A stretch of 64,000 nt of DNA from Megamerina dolium (taxonomy: Eukaryota > Arthropoda > Insecta > Diptera > Megamerinidae), in the NCBI GenBank assembly GCA_963854835.1, contig OY978526.1, positions 29,191,073-29,255,072 of the forward strand, written 5' to 3'. This document shows positions 11,337 to 20,565 of this stretch, piece after piece. The notes beneath the pieces were generated by a model. That model ran no database searches, was not told the DNA's origin, and saw only the letters and a list, made by a program, of their open reading frames with translations. Position numbers and translations under genes: made by a program. Positions within the stretch are counted from its first letter, which is position 1. Every line of letters starts with the position of its first letter.

Positions 11337-11947
11337 GGTGGGTCAAATTGTAGGTGGCCGAAAAAATGTTAAGGGGCTCATCGAGATTCTTGTTCTACGG
11401 GTCATTTGAAGATACTTTTCCAAAGAAATCTAAAATGATTTTCGAGCCCCCGGATTTTTCAAAACAGGTTTTTTCCCCAAATACTCAAGAATAGATGTAA
11501 AAAAAATGCTATTTTCTCTAGCCAAATGTGTATGTGGAGGTTTTTGGATCGAGGAATCCATTTGTGAGATCTATTTTTATTTTTGAGCACCACCAGAGGG
11601 CGCTTGCGTTAATTTTTTAATTTTATCGTTTTTTTTTGGGTAAATTTACGAAATTTTTCGTGTAAATTGACGAATATTTGACTTTCTCATAAGACAACCC
11701 AAAACTTTAAATAGCCCAGAGTGTTTAGCGTTAAAAATGATGGGGGAAGGGGGGGGGAGTTATTCATTCACGACCTATATCGAATTTAAGACAAAGAGTA
11801 AACAAAGCATATTTTACTTTATTTTTTCTTCTAAAATTCAACATAACAAATAATAAAAGCATATAAAATGTAATTAATAAAAAAAATTAATTGAATTCAG
11901 TAATTAAGAAACAAAACGAAGAGTTTTAGGAAATAAACGCGAAGGAG

Positions 11948-12448
11948 TTATTTTTGAAAGTCTTTCTTGCTGTTAAGTCTAGCGAATTTTTCACGAATTT
12001 CTAATGTCACCGCCATAACTCCTTCTCGATTATGTTCTAAAACTCTTTTGGATACACTAGCCAGCAATTGAACATGTCTTTCCGTTCCTTGTATGTGTAC
12101 TGGAATTTTCGGATCAGGCAGCGGTGGATCAATGTCTTCTAAATATTGTTGTAGATATTCATAAGGAATATTTCTAGTGAATGGTGGTTCGAATAAGATT
12201 GAATTATCATTCATGTCAATCATATTCGTAAAATCTGTGCAATTGAAGTTTATGATAGGCTTTTTATAAACTCTCAGTAGCATCGGATCTTCCACATGGT
12301 TACGGTAGTGTAAAATTTTTTTTAGAGCTAAGTCGCGTATTTTTTTTTCATCGTCGAACAACATTGCCAATAAAATGTTTTCTGAATGAGCATAATACGA
12401 GTTTTCTTTAACAACATTATTTACAATTTGGCTTAAATTCGAATCCAA
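11948..12448 (-). CDS. Unassigned protein, C-terminal frame of the long-TIR element
   Basis: This is a 166-codon frame on the same strand, 22 bases past the stop of the previous one. The listed start is a TTG; the frame is open back to a TAG near 12488 and probably has no start of its own. The N-terminal half is acidic/helical. The second half holds DFTNMIDMND...EPPFTR (residues about 72-92) and VHIQGTERHVQLLASVSKRV (about 117-136), then ends SKKDFQK. I recall similar 'MIDW...EPP' and 'HTQ.VER.VKLV' motifs in uncharacterised arthropod proteins, in the same order after the cysteine cluster, which suggests both frames are one broken gene. An AATAAA signal on this strand lies at 11818-11823. Confidence 0.5.
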   Translation of the reverse strand: MDSNLSQIVNNVVKENSYYAHSENILLAMLFDDEKKIRDLALKKILHYRNHVEDPMLLRVYKKPIINFNCTDFTNMIDMNDNSILFEPPFTRNIPYEYLQQYLEDIDPPLPDPKIPVHIQGTERHVQLLASVSKRVLEHNREGVMAVTLEIREKFARLNSKKDFQK

Positions 12449-12470
12449 ATATTGAGTCCAACGTATGAAT

Positions 12471-13013
12471 TTATAAAATCTGGTCTAAAGTCTGGTATTC
12501 CGGTATCGTAGATCTTCTGTCATTATGTTGATCCATCATAAACTCTTTCAACTCTTCTGGAATCATTCCACATGAGCATAGAGCAGCTTTCAAGTCACAT
12601 TTACATTTCCCAATGTAAAATAATTCTTTTATGGATCGTAAGAAAGATGTGAGACTGGAGCCTTTTGCTTTGCATTTATCTGCAGTGTAGTATTTGTCAA
12701 GCAAGGTATTCAATTTTCTAACAATATTTCGTTTGCATATAATTTCAATATTTAGTTTGCTCCAAATTCCAATCAATTTGTCTGTCACTTGAGGAGTAAA
12801 TGTTTTATGTGAAAACATTTTACTTTGCATTTTAGCACGTTCGGCCAAGAAAAAATAGCATCTTAAAATATCCTGTTTAGTTGGCAGATTCAGACCAGTC
12901 AAATCAGAAGACATACCAAAAGCAGGAACATCGTGAGAAGGCATATGTTTCAAACTACTTTCGGTACTTATTGATGTTGGTGCGGCTTGTGATGTTGACG
13001 GCAATAGATCCAT
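12471..13013 (-). CDS. Unassigned protein, N-terminal frame of the long-TIR element
   Basis: A 180-codon frame begins at the ATG at 13013. Residues 1-45 are Ser/Thr/Pro-rich and look disordered. Residues 46-135 are mostly predicted-helical and basic (ILRCYFFLAERAKMQSKMF; KRNIVRKLNTLLDKYY). Residues 137-148 form a CXC-x6-CXC cluster (C137, C139, C146, C148) that could bind a metal, followed by a DQHNDRRS motif. From memory, arthropod genomes encode many uncharacterised proteins with a CXC-type cluster followed by FLxDQRxxRKM; that resemblance is recollection, not a search. The frame stops at 12471-12473, and the next frame downstream continues what looks like the same protein, so a frameshift or unrecognised intron probably separates them. 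Confidence 0.55.
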   Translation of the reverse strand: MDLLPSTSQAAPTSISTESSLKHMPSHDVPAFGMSSDLTGLNLPTKQDILRCYFFLAERAKMQSKMFSHKTFTPQVTDKLIGIWSKLNIEIICKRNIVRKLNTLLDKYYTADKCKAKGSSLTSFLRSIKELFYIGKCKCDLKAALCSCGMIPEELKEFMMDQHNDRRSTIPEYQTLDQIL

Positions 13014-13553
13014 GTTTAAAATTAAATATTAATTAATTAATTTATAAATATTAAGATTTTCCAGCTAGATTTTGAGGTTTTCTTCCTTCAAAAGCTGGTA
13101 AAAATGTGATTTAGGTCTTAGCTTGAAATCTATCGATTTTATTTTTAGAAAAGCTGGAAAAAGGAACAAAATGTATGGAATATGATTTAACAATTTATAA
13201 TTCGAGTATGTATTTTAAATATATTCAATACAAAGTCAAAAATTCGTCTATTTCCACAACAGTATCGTATATTTTTCCAAAAAAATGTACGAAAGCGCCC
13301 TCTGGCGGCACTCAAAAATAAAAATTAATGTCAAAAATGGATTCCGCGACCCAAAAAACCCCCACATACACATTTGGCTAAAGGAAATAGCATTTTTTTG
13401 CCTCTATTCTCGAATATTTCTAGAAAAAATACCTATTTTGAAAAATCCGGGGGCTCGAAATTCATTTTAGAGCTATGGTTTGCAAATTTGCTTAGAATGA
13501 CCCATAGAATAAGAATCACGATGAGCCTTTGGGTCGAAAAAATTTGACCCACC

Positions 13554-13557
<4 letters not shown>

Positions 13558-13610
<53 letters not shown>

Positions 13611-14859
13611 TGTGTGCCTGAAGAAAGTCAAAACTGGAAAAAATGAACTACTATAAATCAAAAAATTTGAATTTAAGACAAATTTTACGGTTTTTCTTTT
13701 TTTGTAATATGTAAATGTAATATGCATATTTATATTTACGATCTTTCGATTTCTATAATAAATAAATAAATAAAATATTTGGACTAATTTAAACTCCTCA
13801 AAACTATTGCATTTTACGACGTAGATCGTAAAATGTACACTTGGAAAAACAAATACTAAAGAATTCATATGAACAGAAACATACTTAATACCGGTGTACA
13901 ATGAATTGAGACTAATGTGAAAATTATAAAATTATATATATATGTGAAAATTAGCAGGGTTGCTTTGTACCTACGCGTGTATGTTTATAGTCGCATAGTC
14001 GCATTCTCTTAGAATTCATATTTTCACAAATGACTGGTCCATTAAAGGAATGGCCTGCTAAATAGTGCAAATTATTCATGGTTCTAAAAAGTTAAGCCTA
14101 TCTAATCCTTTTTAGAACAACACACGAATATATCAATATTAGCGGTGACTAATATCTAAGCCCGCGATTTAAAAGTGACTAGTCTTATACATTCATCAGA
14201 TACATAAGCAAATACATACGTATTGTATTTATAAGACAACATAGTCATATATATGGGTACTTTAGGTGACATTTTATTTTAATATGGGTCGTTGATAGGC
14301 ACTTTTAGATGTACGTAGGCGTAACAACAGGGAAATGGCATAAATCAGAAATTTCATTGAAATTAAGATATTATATTCACGCATTTGCATATTTGTGTAT
14401 ATTACCTGTATGAACGTGTGCATATACAGTTTGCCGACGTATACTACATGGGCAAGGGAAGAGATTATTTGTATTACCGCAATTACCGTACAACAAAAAT
14501 GATGCTGAGCAATTTAAATAGAAATGCGATTTTTCTTGCTTGTACATAATATAATAGTAGTAGTAATTGTAGTAGTAGAAGAAAAAGAGGCGGAGCGTGC
14601 TAAATTTTGTCTCTCCTTATCACATATAGGTATCTTAATAAGTACGTACATGTATCTGTGTTCTCAGCTGGAGCAGTAGCATAAGTTATTTGGTTACGCA
14701 GATTACACGCTTTACTTATACCTCTTTGACAATAATTAGCTTTTCATTTTGGCAAGATTTAAAATAGTTTTCCAGAGAAAAAAACGATTACAATATGCTA
14801 ATCTAAGCAGATGGGTGTGGGCAGTTGTAAGCTGGAATTTCATATGTTAGTATGCTAAA
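13558..14859. other. AT tract then non-coding DNA
   Basis: The first 50 bases are the right-hand half of the AT tract that received the long-TIR element. Beyond it there is AT-rich sequence with short open frames of low complexity. A CA/TA-rich stretch and a TAG repeat (about 14560-14578) are the only simple repeats of note. I see no gene. Confidence 0.5.
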
Positions 14860-16500
14860 AAAAATATGTCTACCTGAGAGTCTGTATGTCTGATAGCATG
14901 GTAACTGCCATCTTTTTTGTCTAACAAACGGTCGACTTAACGAATGGGCGCAAACTGCTATAAACCACGTGTATCTCCTATATAAAAATATATGTCTTTT
15001 TACACTTTGCTTGCGAAAATATAAATGTCTAGAAGTTACTTTTAGCGCAAAAATTTATATACCTCCCATACAAATGTATATGGGCATATATAGATTTTCA
15101 TACTTTGCGAACGAAAATATAAATCAATATCGTTGATACTCAGTACACGCGATTATTTTATCTGGGGTATACACACATGTGAATATGACCATATTCCTAT
15201 GACAACTAAACACACCTTCCATACAAAAGTATGACTTCAAAAGTATTTTTTCACACTTTGCGTACAAAAATATGAAGCTATCAAGTTGAAACATGTAATT
15301 TAATTTATTAATGCATATGTGATCTCAAATATGGGTGCAATCGGACAAAATTTACATATACCTCCCATACAAAAGACATTTTTAAATTGTAAATTTTTTG
15401 AATTTACGCTTTAATAAATCTAGTTATAAAGTTGAAATTTGATATAAATTATTATATTTAGTAATTAAGGGGGTCTTCTACCTTGTGGCTTCATTTTTGA
15501 CACTGTTTTTTGAATATTAGTTATAGGAAAACTAAAAACGCAATCGAGGTGCGGTTTGTTGCATTCAACTTGTTTATTTAAATACATTTAACACTAATTT
15601 TACTGAAAATTTACTGTCTTCGATTTGACCGTGACTTGACCTTGAAGTGTCCCTTGCAAAAAATGCATACACAAATGGTTGACACGATTTAGCTCATGAA
15701 AATCGTCTGAAACAAAAAAACCAAAATGATTTAATTTTTTTATCACCTTGGCTATCGTTTGACAGATGGCATTTTCAAAATTTGAAAATTTCGCAGAACA
15801 GGCAACTTTAAAAAAAAAAATTTTTTTTTTTTAATGTTTTCGGGGTTAAAAACATCTGTAAAAATTGTTTAAATAAAAAAAATCTAAAAAGTATCTGTCA
15901 GACGATAGCCACATGTTTTTCACAAATTTTGATATATAATTTCAATCAATCAATCAATTAGTTTTCGAGATATCATGTCAACCAGTTACAAAAACGCAAC
16001 TTTTGGGAAATCGCATTTAAAGATATTCATGTATATAACAAGCGGGATGTTTCCGACGTTAAATTTTCTTTCAAACTGAATGGACCGAAAAATTTATCAT
16101 GCATAACAGAGATTACATAGATACAGATACATCAGGTATTCGATAGAACGTTAGATAACTTTAGAAAAACGCGATGGGCCAGCTTTTAGGTGGTCGCGAA
16201 GAGCGCTGCGATAAGAGCACGCGTAACTGTTATCGACGGCTCGGAAAAACTCGAAATAATAAGATTTCAGTTATATCCTTTTAAGGGTATATTCCTAACA
16301 CCTTCTGGGTTGGAAAATTGAAAAAAAAAAATCGAATTTTTTGAACCAACAAGGTAGAAGACCCCCTTAATATAAAATTCTCACACAATTGTACTGGAAA
16401 TTGTATTATTACATTTCGATTTTGGTCTACTGAGTTCACTAGCGGAATGGGACCTCGGAAGTCAACGGCGACTTGATGCTGAGATATTCTCGAGGCATGC
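14860..16500. repeat. Old repeat with recurring CACTTTGC motif, interrupted at 15465
   Basis: Three degenerate units at about 15002, 15100 and 15252 share (A/T)CACTTTGC(G/T)...CGAAAATATAAA, and CTCCCATACAAA recurs beside them. This suggests a decayed tandem or dispersed repeat. The block is split by the TTAA-flanked element at 15465-16370: sequence before it and after it joins smoothly at a single TTAA. No coding potential is visible. Confidence 0.45.
15465..16370. mobile_element. 0.9-kb non-autonomous element flanked by TTAA
   Basis: The left end is TTAA followed by GGGGGTCTTCTACCTTGT; the right end is the inverse (AAGGTAGAAGACCCCC) followed by TTAA. So the inverted repeat is about 17-20 bp and the flanking TTAA is a direct target duplication. 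TTAA duplication is the mark of piggyBac and of Kolobok elements; the run of G at the tips fits either. The interior has no long open frame, so movement would have depended on a transposase supplied elsewhere. Both tips and both TTAA copies are intact. Confidence 0.8.
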
Positions 16501-17205
16501 TTTCAATTAAGGCATGTATATTTTAAACTCACTATGGAAGGCGACGCCACATATGTTCCTTCATCGAGGTCCGTTCTAATCCAATCCATATTTGGTAAAC
16601 ATAACTACAATAGATAGAAAATTTGGAAATGATGTAAACACATTTTAAAGACATTCTCAATTTATTATGACTTGTGTTCAGCTTGTCACACATTACTAAA
16701 CAATAATATTCAATTTCAATTCCAGTAATTTGCACTAACTGACCCTAAATACTCTGTAAAATAACGCCGTAAATATGTTGAACTGAATATTAATAGCGAA
16801 AAATTTCATATATGGGCAATTTAAGTAAATATTTATTTTCTATAAATCATATTCTCATATGAAATTTGACCATCAACCAATTGTTGTGCCAATTATTTCG
16901 GGATATTCAACAATTCACCTACGTTCACCTATAAACGGATTAAAAGACCCTTTCGCGTAAATGTTTTGTTCGTTGAAATCGATTGTATACCTATTCATCC
17001 ATAAAAATAAGTCACTTAATTGGTTTTGACACGGCATATAGACATAGACAAAGCACTTAAGACAGATTTTCTTTTTCTTATTTGGAAACACACTCCCAAT
17101 AAATCATAAAAAGGAACTACTTTCTGCGTAAACAATAAAACAATACAGAAATGCTTACCTGTGTCCTTTGCACTCTTTCATTGAAATATTGTATTCTAAG
17201 GAATA
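16501..17205. other. No gene visible
   Basis: AT-rich sequence with one 67-codon open frame on the minus strand (16532-16735) that I do not recognise and that has no supporting context. Confidence 0.4.
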
Positions 17206-17207
17206 TA

Positions 17208-18321
17208 CAAGGTGCGACAATTATGTATTAAAACTGCCTCTAGAAAACACAAATAAAACACGATATCTGCTACTTTTTCGGTATATTTATTCGAAATATT
17301 CTCCTCCTGATTCAATACACTTGTTATATTGATTTAATAGTGATTCAAACGCGTGTTCCAGCTCATTTTTCGGAATTGCCTCCACTGTCCTCATCAAAGC
17401 CCGTTGTATGGTCTGAATGTCATCAAAAAAGCATCCTTTCAACGTCAATTTCAGTTTTGGGAACTAAAAGAAGTCGCACGGTGCCAAAAATTGACGAACA
17501 ATGAGTGCTGTGTGACTCTGCGCATTATCGTGCAACAGAGACCAAGTTTTTGGATCGCAGTATTCTGGTCGAACACGACGGATTCTGGAAATCAAACGCT
17601 ACAAAACTTCGAGGTAACATGCGGAAGTAACTGACCAGTTGGAACAAATTCTTTGTGGATAATTCCTTTGCTATCGAAGAATGTGATGAGCATTGTTTTG
17701 ATTTTTGATGGAACTTTTCGTGTTTTTTTTTGGCTTGTGGTGAGTTTTTTGATTTCCATTCCGCACTTTCACGCTTGGTTTCGGGATCGTATTGGAAACA
17801 CCATGTTTCATCACCCGTAACAATTGTTTTCAGGAAGTGTAGATCATTTTCTGCAGCTATAGAATGACTGACTCTCATTAATTTTTGGTCCTCTTTCAAT
17901 GTGTGTGGAACAAATCTCGCGCAGACCTTTGTTTTGCCCAAATCCTCGTGAAGAATGAGTCGGAGTGCGGTCTTCTGTAATAAAATCGCGAACTTTCTGG
18001 ATCGCTTCCGGCGTCCGCACTGAAATTGCCCTTCCGTCTTTTATTTCATCATCCAGCGACTCTCTGTTTCTGATGCACTTTTACCAATTTTTGCGTGGAA
18101 TTTAATGATCGCTCTTTGCTCCATGTTAAAATTTCAACATCAAACGAAGACGTGTTTTGTAAAATGAATGTCAATAAACATTAAATGTCAACCAAATGCC
18201 AAGAAATTTTGACAGTTAGTCAAGGAAGGTTGAAGCTGCAAAACGCATGTGCTCACACATAGATGGCGCGCTTGGTTGCTGAGATATGGTTCGAGTCTTA
18301 ATACATAATTGTCGCACCTTG
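17208..18321 (-). mobile_element. mariner element, internally deleted, with TIRs and TA duplication
   Basis: Both ends are visible: CAAGGTGCGACAATTATGTA at the left, continuing TTAA, and its reverse complement at the right, about 26 bp in all and nearly perfect. TA lies immediately outside on both sides (17206-17207 and 18322-18323), the mariner target. At 1114 bp it is shorter than a typical 1.3-kb mariner, consistent with the coding deletions in the transposase. The intact ends mean it could in principle have been mobilised by a related enzyme. Confidence 0.92.
17287..18124 (-). pseudogene. mariner transposase, broken
   Basis: The start (MEQRAIIKFHAKIGKSASET) is at 18124. The DNA-binding half then has two deletions with frame changes before LHEDLGKTKVCARFVPHTL. 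The catalytic half keeps TGDETWCFQYDPETKR, whose Asp (codon 17810-17812) is the first catalytic residue, then FFDSKGIIHKEF in another frame. The second Asp is in LLHDNAQSHTA. The third lies in APCDFF, only 18 residues later instead of the family's 34, because about 16 codons including the PPYSPD segment are gone. The C-terminus (EHAFESLLNQYNKCIESGG) and stop codon are intact. At least three deletions rule out activity. Confidence 0.9.
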
Positions 18322-18323
18322 TA

Positions 18324-19544
18324 TTATTTGCAAAATATGTAACTATTTGTTTATGATACATTTAACGATGATTAGATACGAATATTCAAATTGATAATTT
18401 TTATTATCATATTATGAAGAAGAATACTCAAAGGACGTAGAGTATGAGTATGTTAATAACCATGGATACTTTATAAATATAATCCTACAATGCATAACTA
18501 ATGATATTTATTTTTTGGAATATGCGGGCATATTGTTAACAATGAACAAACAATTGAAAAGAATTTCGTTTGTTCAATTTCACAAAATTCAATGTATATT
18601 CATCAACATCGTCTAAGGCTGACTTTGAAAGATAACCTTTGAATAACCAAAACAAATATCGCAAGAATGCCCGAGTTAACTAACTCTGTTCCACAACACA
18701 CTGGGTTAAATAACAATTTAACTTTGAGCTACTTAACTCGGAATTTCTGAATTTAACCTTGGATATTCTGCAAATGGCCCTAAAGCAACAGCTAAATCTC
18801 TCTGTACTGTCACAATTGTTACACTTGCTAAACTTTTCAAATCGCAAAAATTTAAAATTCGAGAAATGTTTGTTTTTAAACACCTTTGATATGGAGCACA
18901 TTTTGTTTTATAAAATAGAATCCGTATGAAATGTTCAACCAAAATTTCATATAATTTTTCATACTACCATATGTCTTTTTGCCGCTTAGAAGAATTTAGA
19001 GGTTTGAAGAAATTAAAATAGCATCATTATCGCCACGAGACTCTTTGCAGTGCTTGATTCTACTGAGGAAATTCTTCCAATGACTCTTTCGACTGGCAGG
19101 GACGTTAAGACAAATTTTGATTTTAAAAATGTTCAAAAGTATGAGTTTTTCCATATATACTCCAAGTATGTGGGGGATCAGTTGATCTCGAAGTACAGTT
19201 GACATTATCAGGGCTAGAAAGTTTGGATGAAATTTCAATGCGGACCGGTTGCGAATGGTTTTCATTATTCTAAGGGAGATTCCTGCGCAACTAATTTGTC
19301 TGTTTTCAAATTTTTGTGGTTCATTCTGTAGGAGAGCCTCCTTAAGGGGTGGATATGGTGACTAAGTGTTGTGTTGTTGCTTGATTTCTTCTGGAGAAAT
19401 GCTAGAATCTTCAAAATTTGATCTTTTTCGATATTTGCAGCTGGTTAAACAATTTATCAACCTTAATATGTCTAGTTACAGAAGGGTCATATTAGAAATT
19501 ACTATGCCTTAGGTAAACTTTTTATAGGACAAATATAAATATAG
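18324..19544. other. Unassigned stretch
   Basis: There are minus-strand open frames at 18680-18942 and 18996-19265 (up to 89 codons), none of which I recognise. Around 18665-18790 short GTTAAAT/ATTTAAC-type inversions suggest a decayed element, but no clear terminal repeats could be paired. Confidence 0.3.
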
Positions 19545-19720
19545 AAGGTTTTGTACCTGAATGTTATATTCGTTTCTGTCAGATGTTTGGTATCAGTTGA
19601 AGGAATCTCCGAAGTCCGCCTGTTTGTCTCTCTGTCACTGATACGCACGATAACTGGAGCAAATATTGAGCTATTTTGATAAAATTTGGCCCGAGTCATC
19701 TATGATCAAAGGGTACGGAT
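19545..19720 (-). repeat. Decayed fragment of the (GTCY)n mini-me-like repeat
   Basis: The sequence follows the inner part of copy B (32815-33060) in order: a GTCAGATGTTTG-type motif, TGAAGGAATCTCCG, a short degenerate GTCY remnant (GTCCGCCTGTTTGTCTCTCTG), GCACGATAAC, GAGCTATTT, AAATTTGGC and AAGGGTACGGA. It lacks both ends and is far more diverged than copies A, B and C, so it is an older member. Confidence 0.7.
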
Positions 19721-19880
19721 TAGAGATATAAATTCTCCGGATTTTGTTAATATCGGGATTTTTGGAATTTGAATATTCATTTCTCGGGACCTCGGGATCG
19801 TCCCGAAGTTCAGACAGTGTTGATTTCGCTTTTCTTTGAAGAAAAGCGACTAGAATCGGTGAATAGATACAAAAAACATA

Positions 19881-20215
19881 AATTTTCAACATTACAACGC
19901 CAGACCACACATTGCTCAACCGGTTAAAAACTATTTGGAAGGATAGAACTGGGAAGTGTTACGTCATCCGCCATATTCACCAGACATTGCTCCATTAGAT
20001 AACTATTTGTTCAATTCAATGCAGTCAGCTCTTTTTGGAGCACACACAGTGATTCTTATGGAAGTATCAAAATTTGGCTTAAGAGCTGGATTGTGTTGAA
20101 AGACAAGCACTCCTTAGAAATGGTATCAGCATCATGTTCGGTTATACTTTGATTAATGTTAATATGTAAAATGTGCTTCAAATAATTATGAATTTTTGAT
20201 TAAAAAACCGAAAGT
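19881..20215 (+). pseudogene. mariner transposase C-terminal relic with Asp-to-Tyr change
   Basis: The frame reads FQHYNARPHIAQPVKNYLEG, a TAG stop, then NWEVLRHPPYSPDIAPLD and NYLFNSMQSALFG, matching the last third of mariner transposases. The family has HDNARPH; here the second catalytic Asp is Tyr (codon TAC at 19893-19895). The third Asp (APLD) is still present. The N-terminal two thirds are missing. It is a different lineage from the copy at 17208. It overlaps no other gene and is inactive. Confidence 0.8.
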
Positions 20216-20565
20216 CAGTGGCATAGCACGGGCGGCCAGGGTATCACGCGGTATAGATCCTAAACTTGGCTGTCTGCCAAGCAGACAGCTAGTAACAATA
20301 CCATAGTACAAGTATTACAGTATTGTGCTTACCATGGTGCAATAAAATTAAGATGATATGTTCGGAAGGATGTTTGCTGTAATTTTGACAATTTCGGGAG
20401 TCTTACTGGTAGTGATATACTTTTTACTTAATTCTTCACAAACTTCGCCAAAAATAAAGGTATGAAAATACTCCTTTCGTGTTTTTTTCTACAACAGTTT
20501 AAGTTTTATAATAATTATATAAGTAAATCAAAGGCATAAATTCAGCCTCCCTTTTGCAGTACGTA
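20216..20565. other. Unassigned, with a GCTGTCTG hairpin
   Basis: Bases 20269-20276 (GCTGTCTG) pair with 20282-20289 (CAGACAGC) around a five-base loop, inside a GC-richer patch (20218-20295). This may be the 3' end of an element. Nothing coding is visible. Confidence 0.4.

Larger units (their letters stand above)
11334..13557 (-). mobile_element. 2.2-kb element with ~280-bp terminal inverted repeats
   Basis: The two ends are imperfect inverted copies over about 280 bp (about 11334-11615 and 13283-13557). Both start TTAGGGTGGGTCAAATT reading inwards and share CGAGCCCCCGGATTTTTCAA, GCCAAATGTGTATGTGG and GAGGGCGCTT. By eye they agree at roughly four positions in five. The element sits inside an (AT)n tract, so the target duplication (TA or a longer AT string) cannot be delimited. 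Inside are two same-strand reading frames of an unassigned protein and no recognisable DDE transposase. TIRs this long are unusual. An autonomous element with an unfamiliar transposase, or a non-autonomous element carrying a captured gene, are both possible. Confidence 0.8.
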
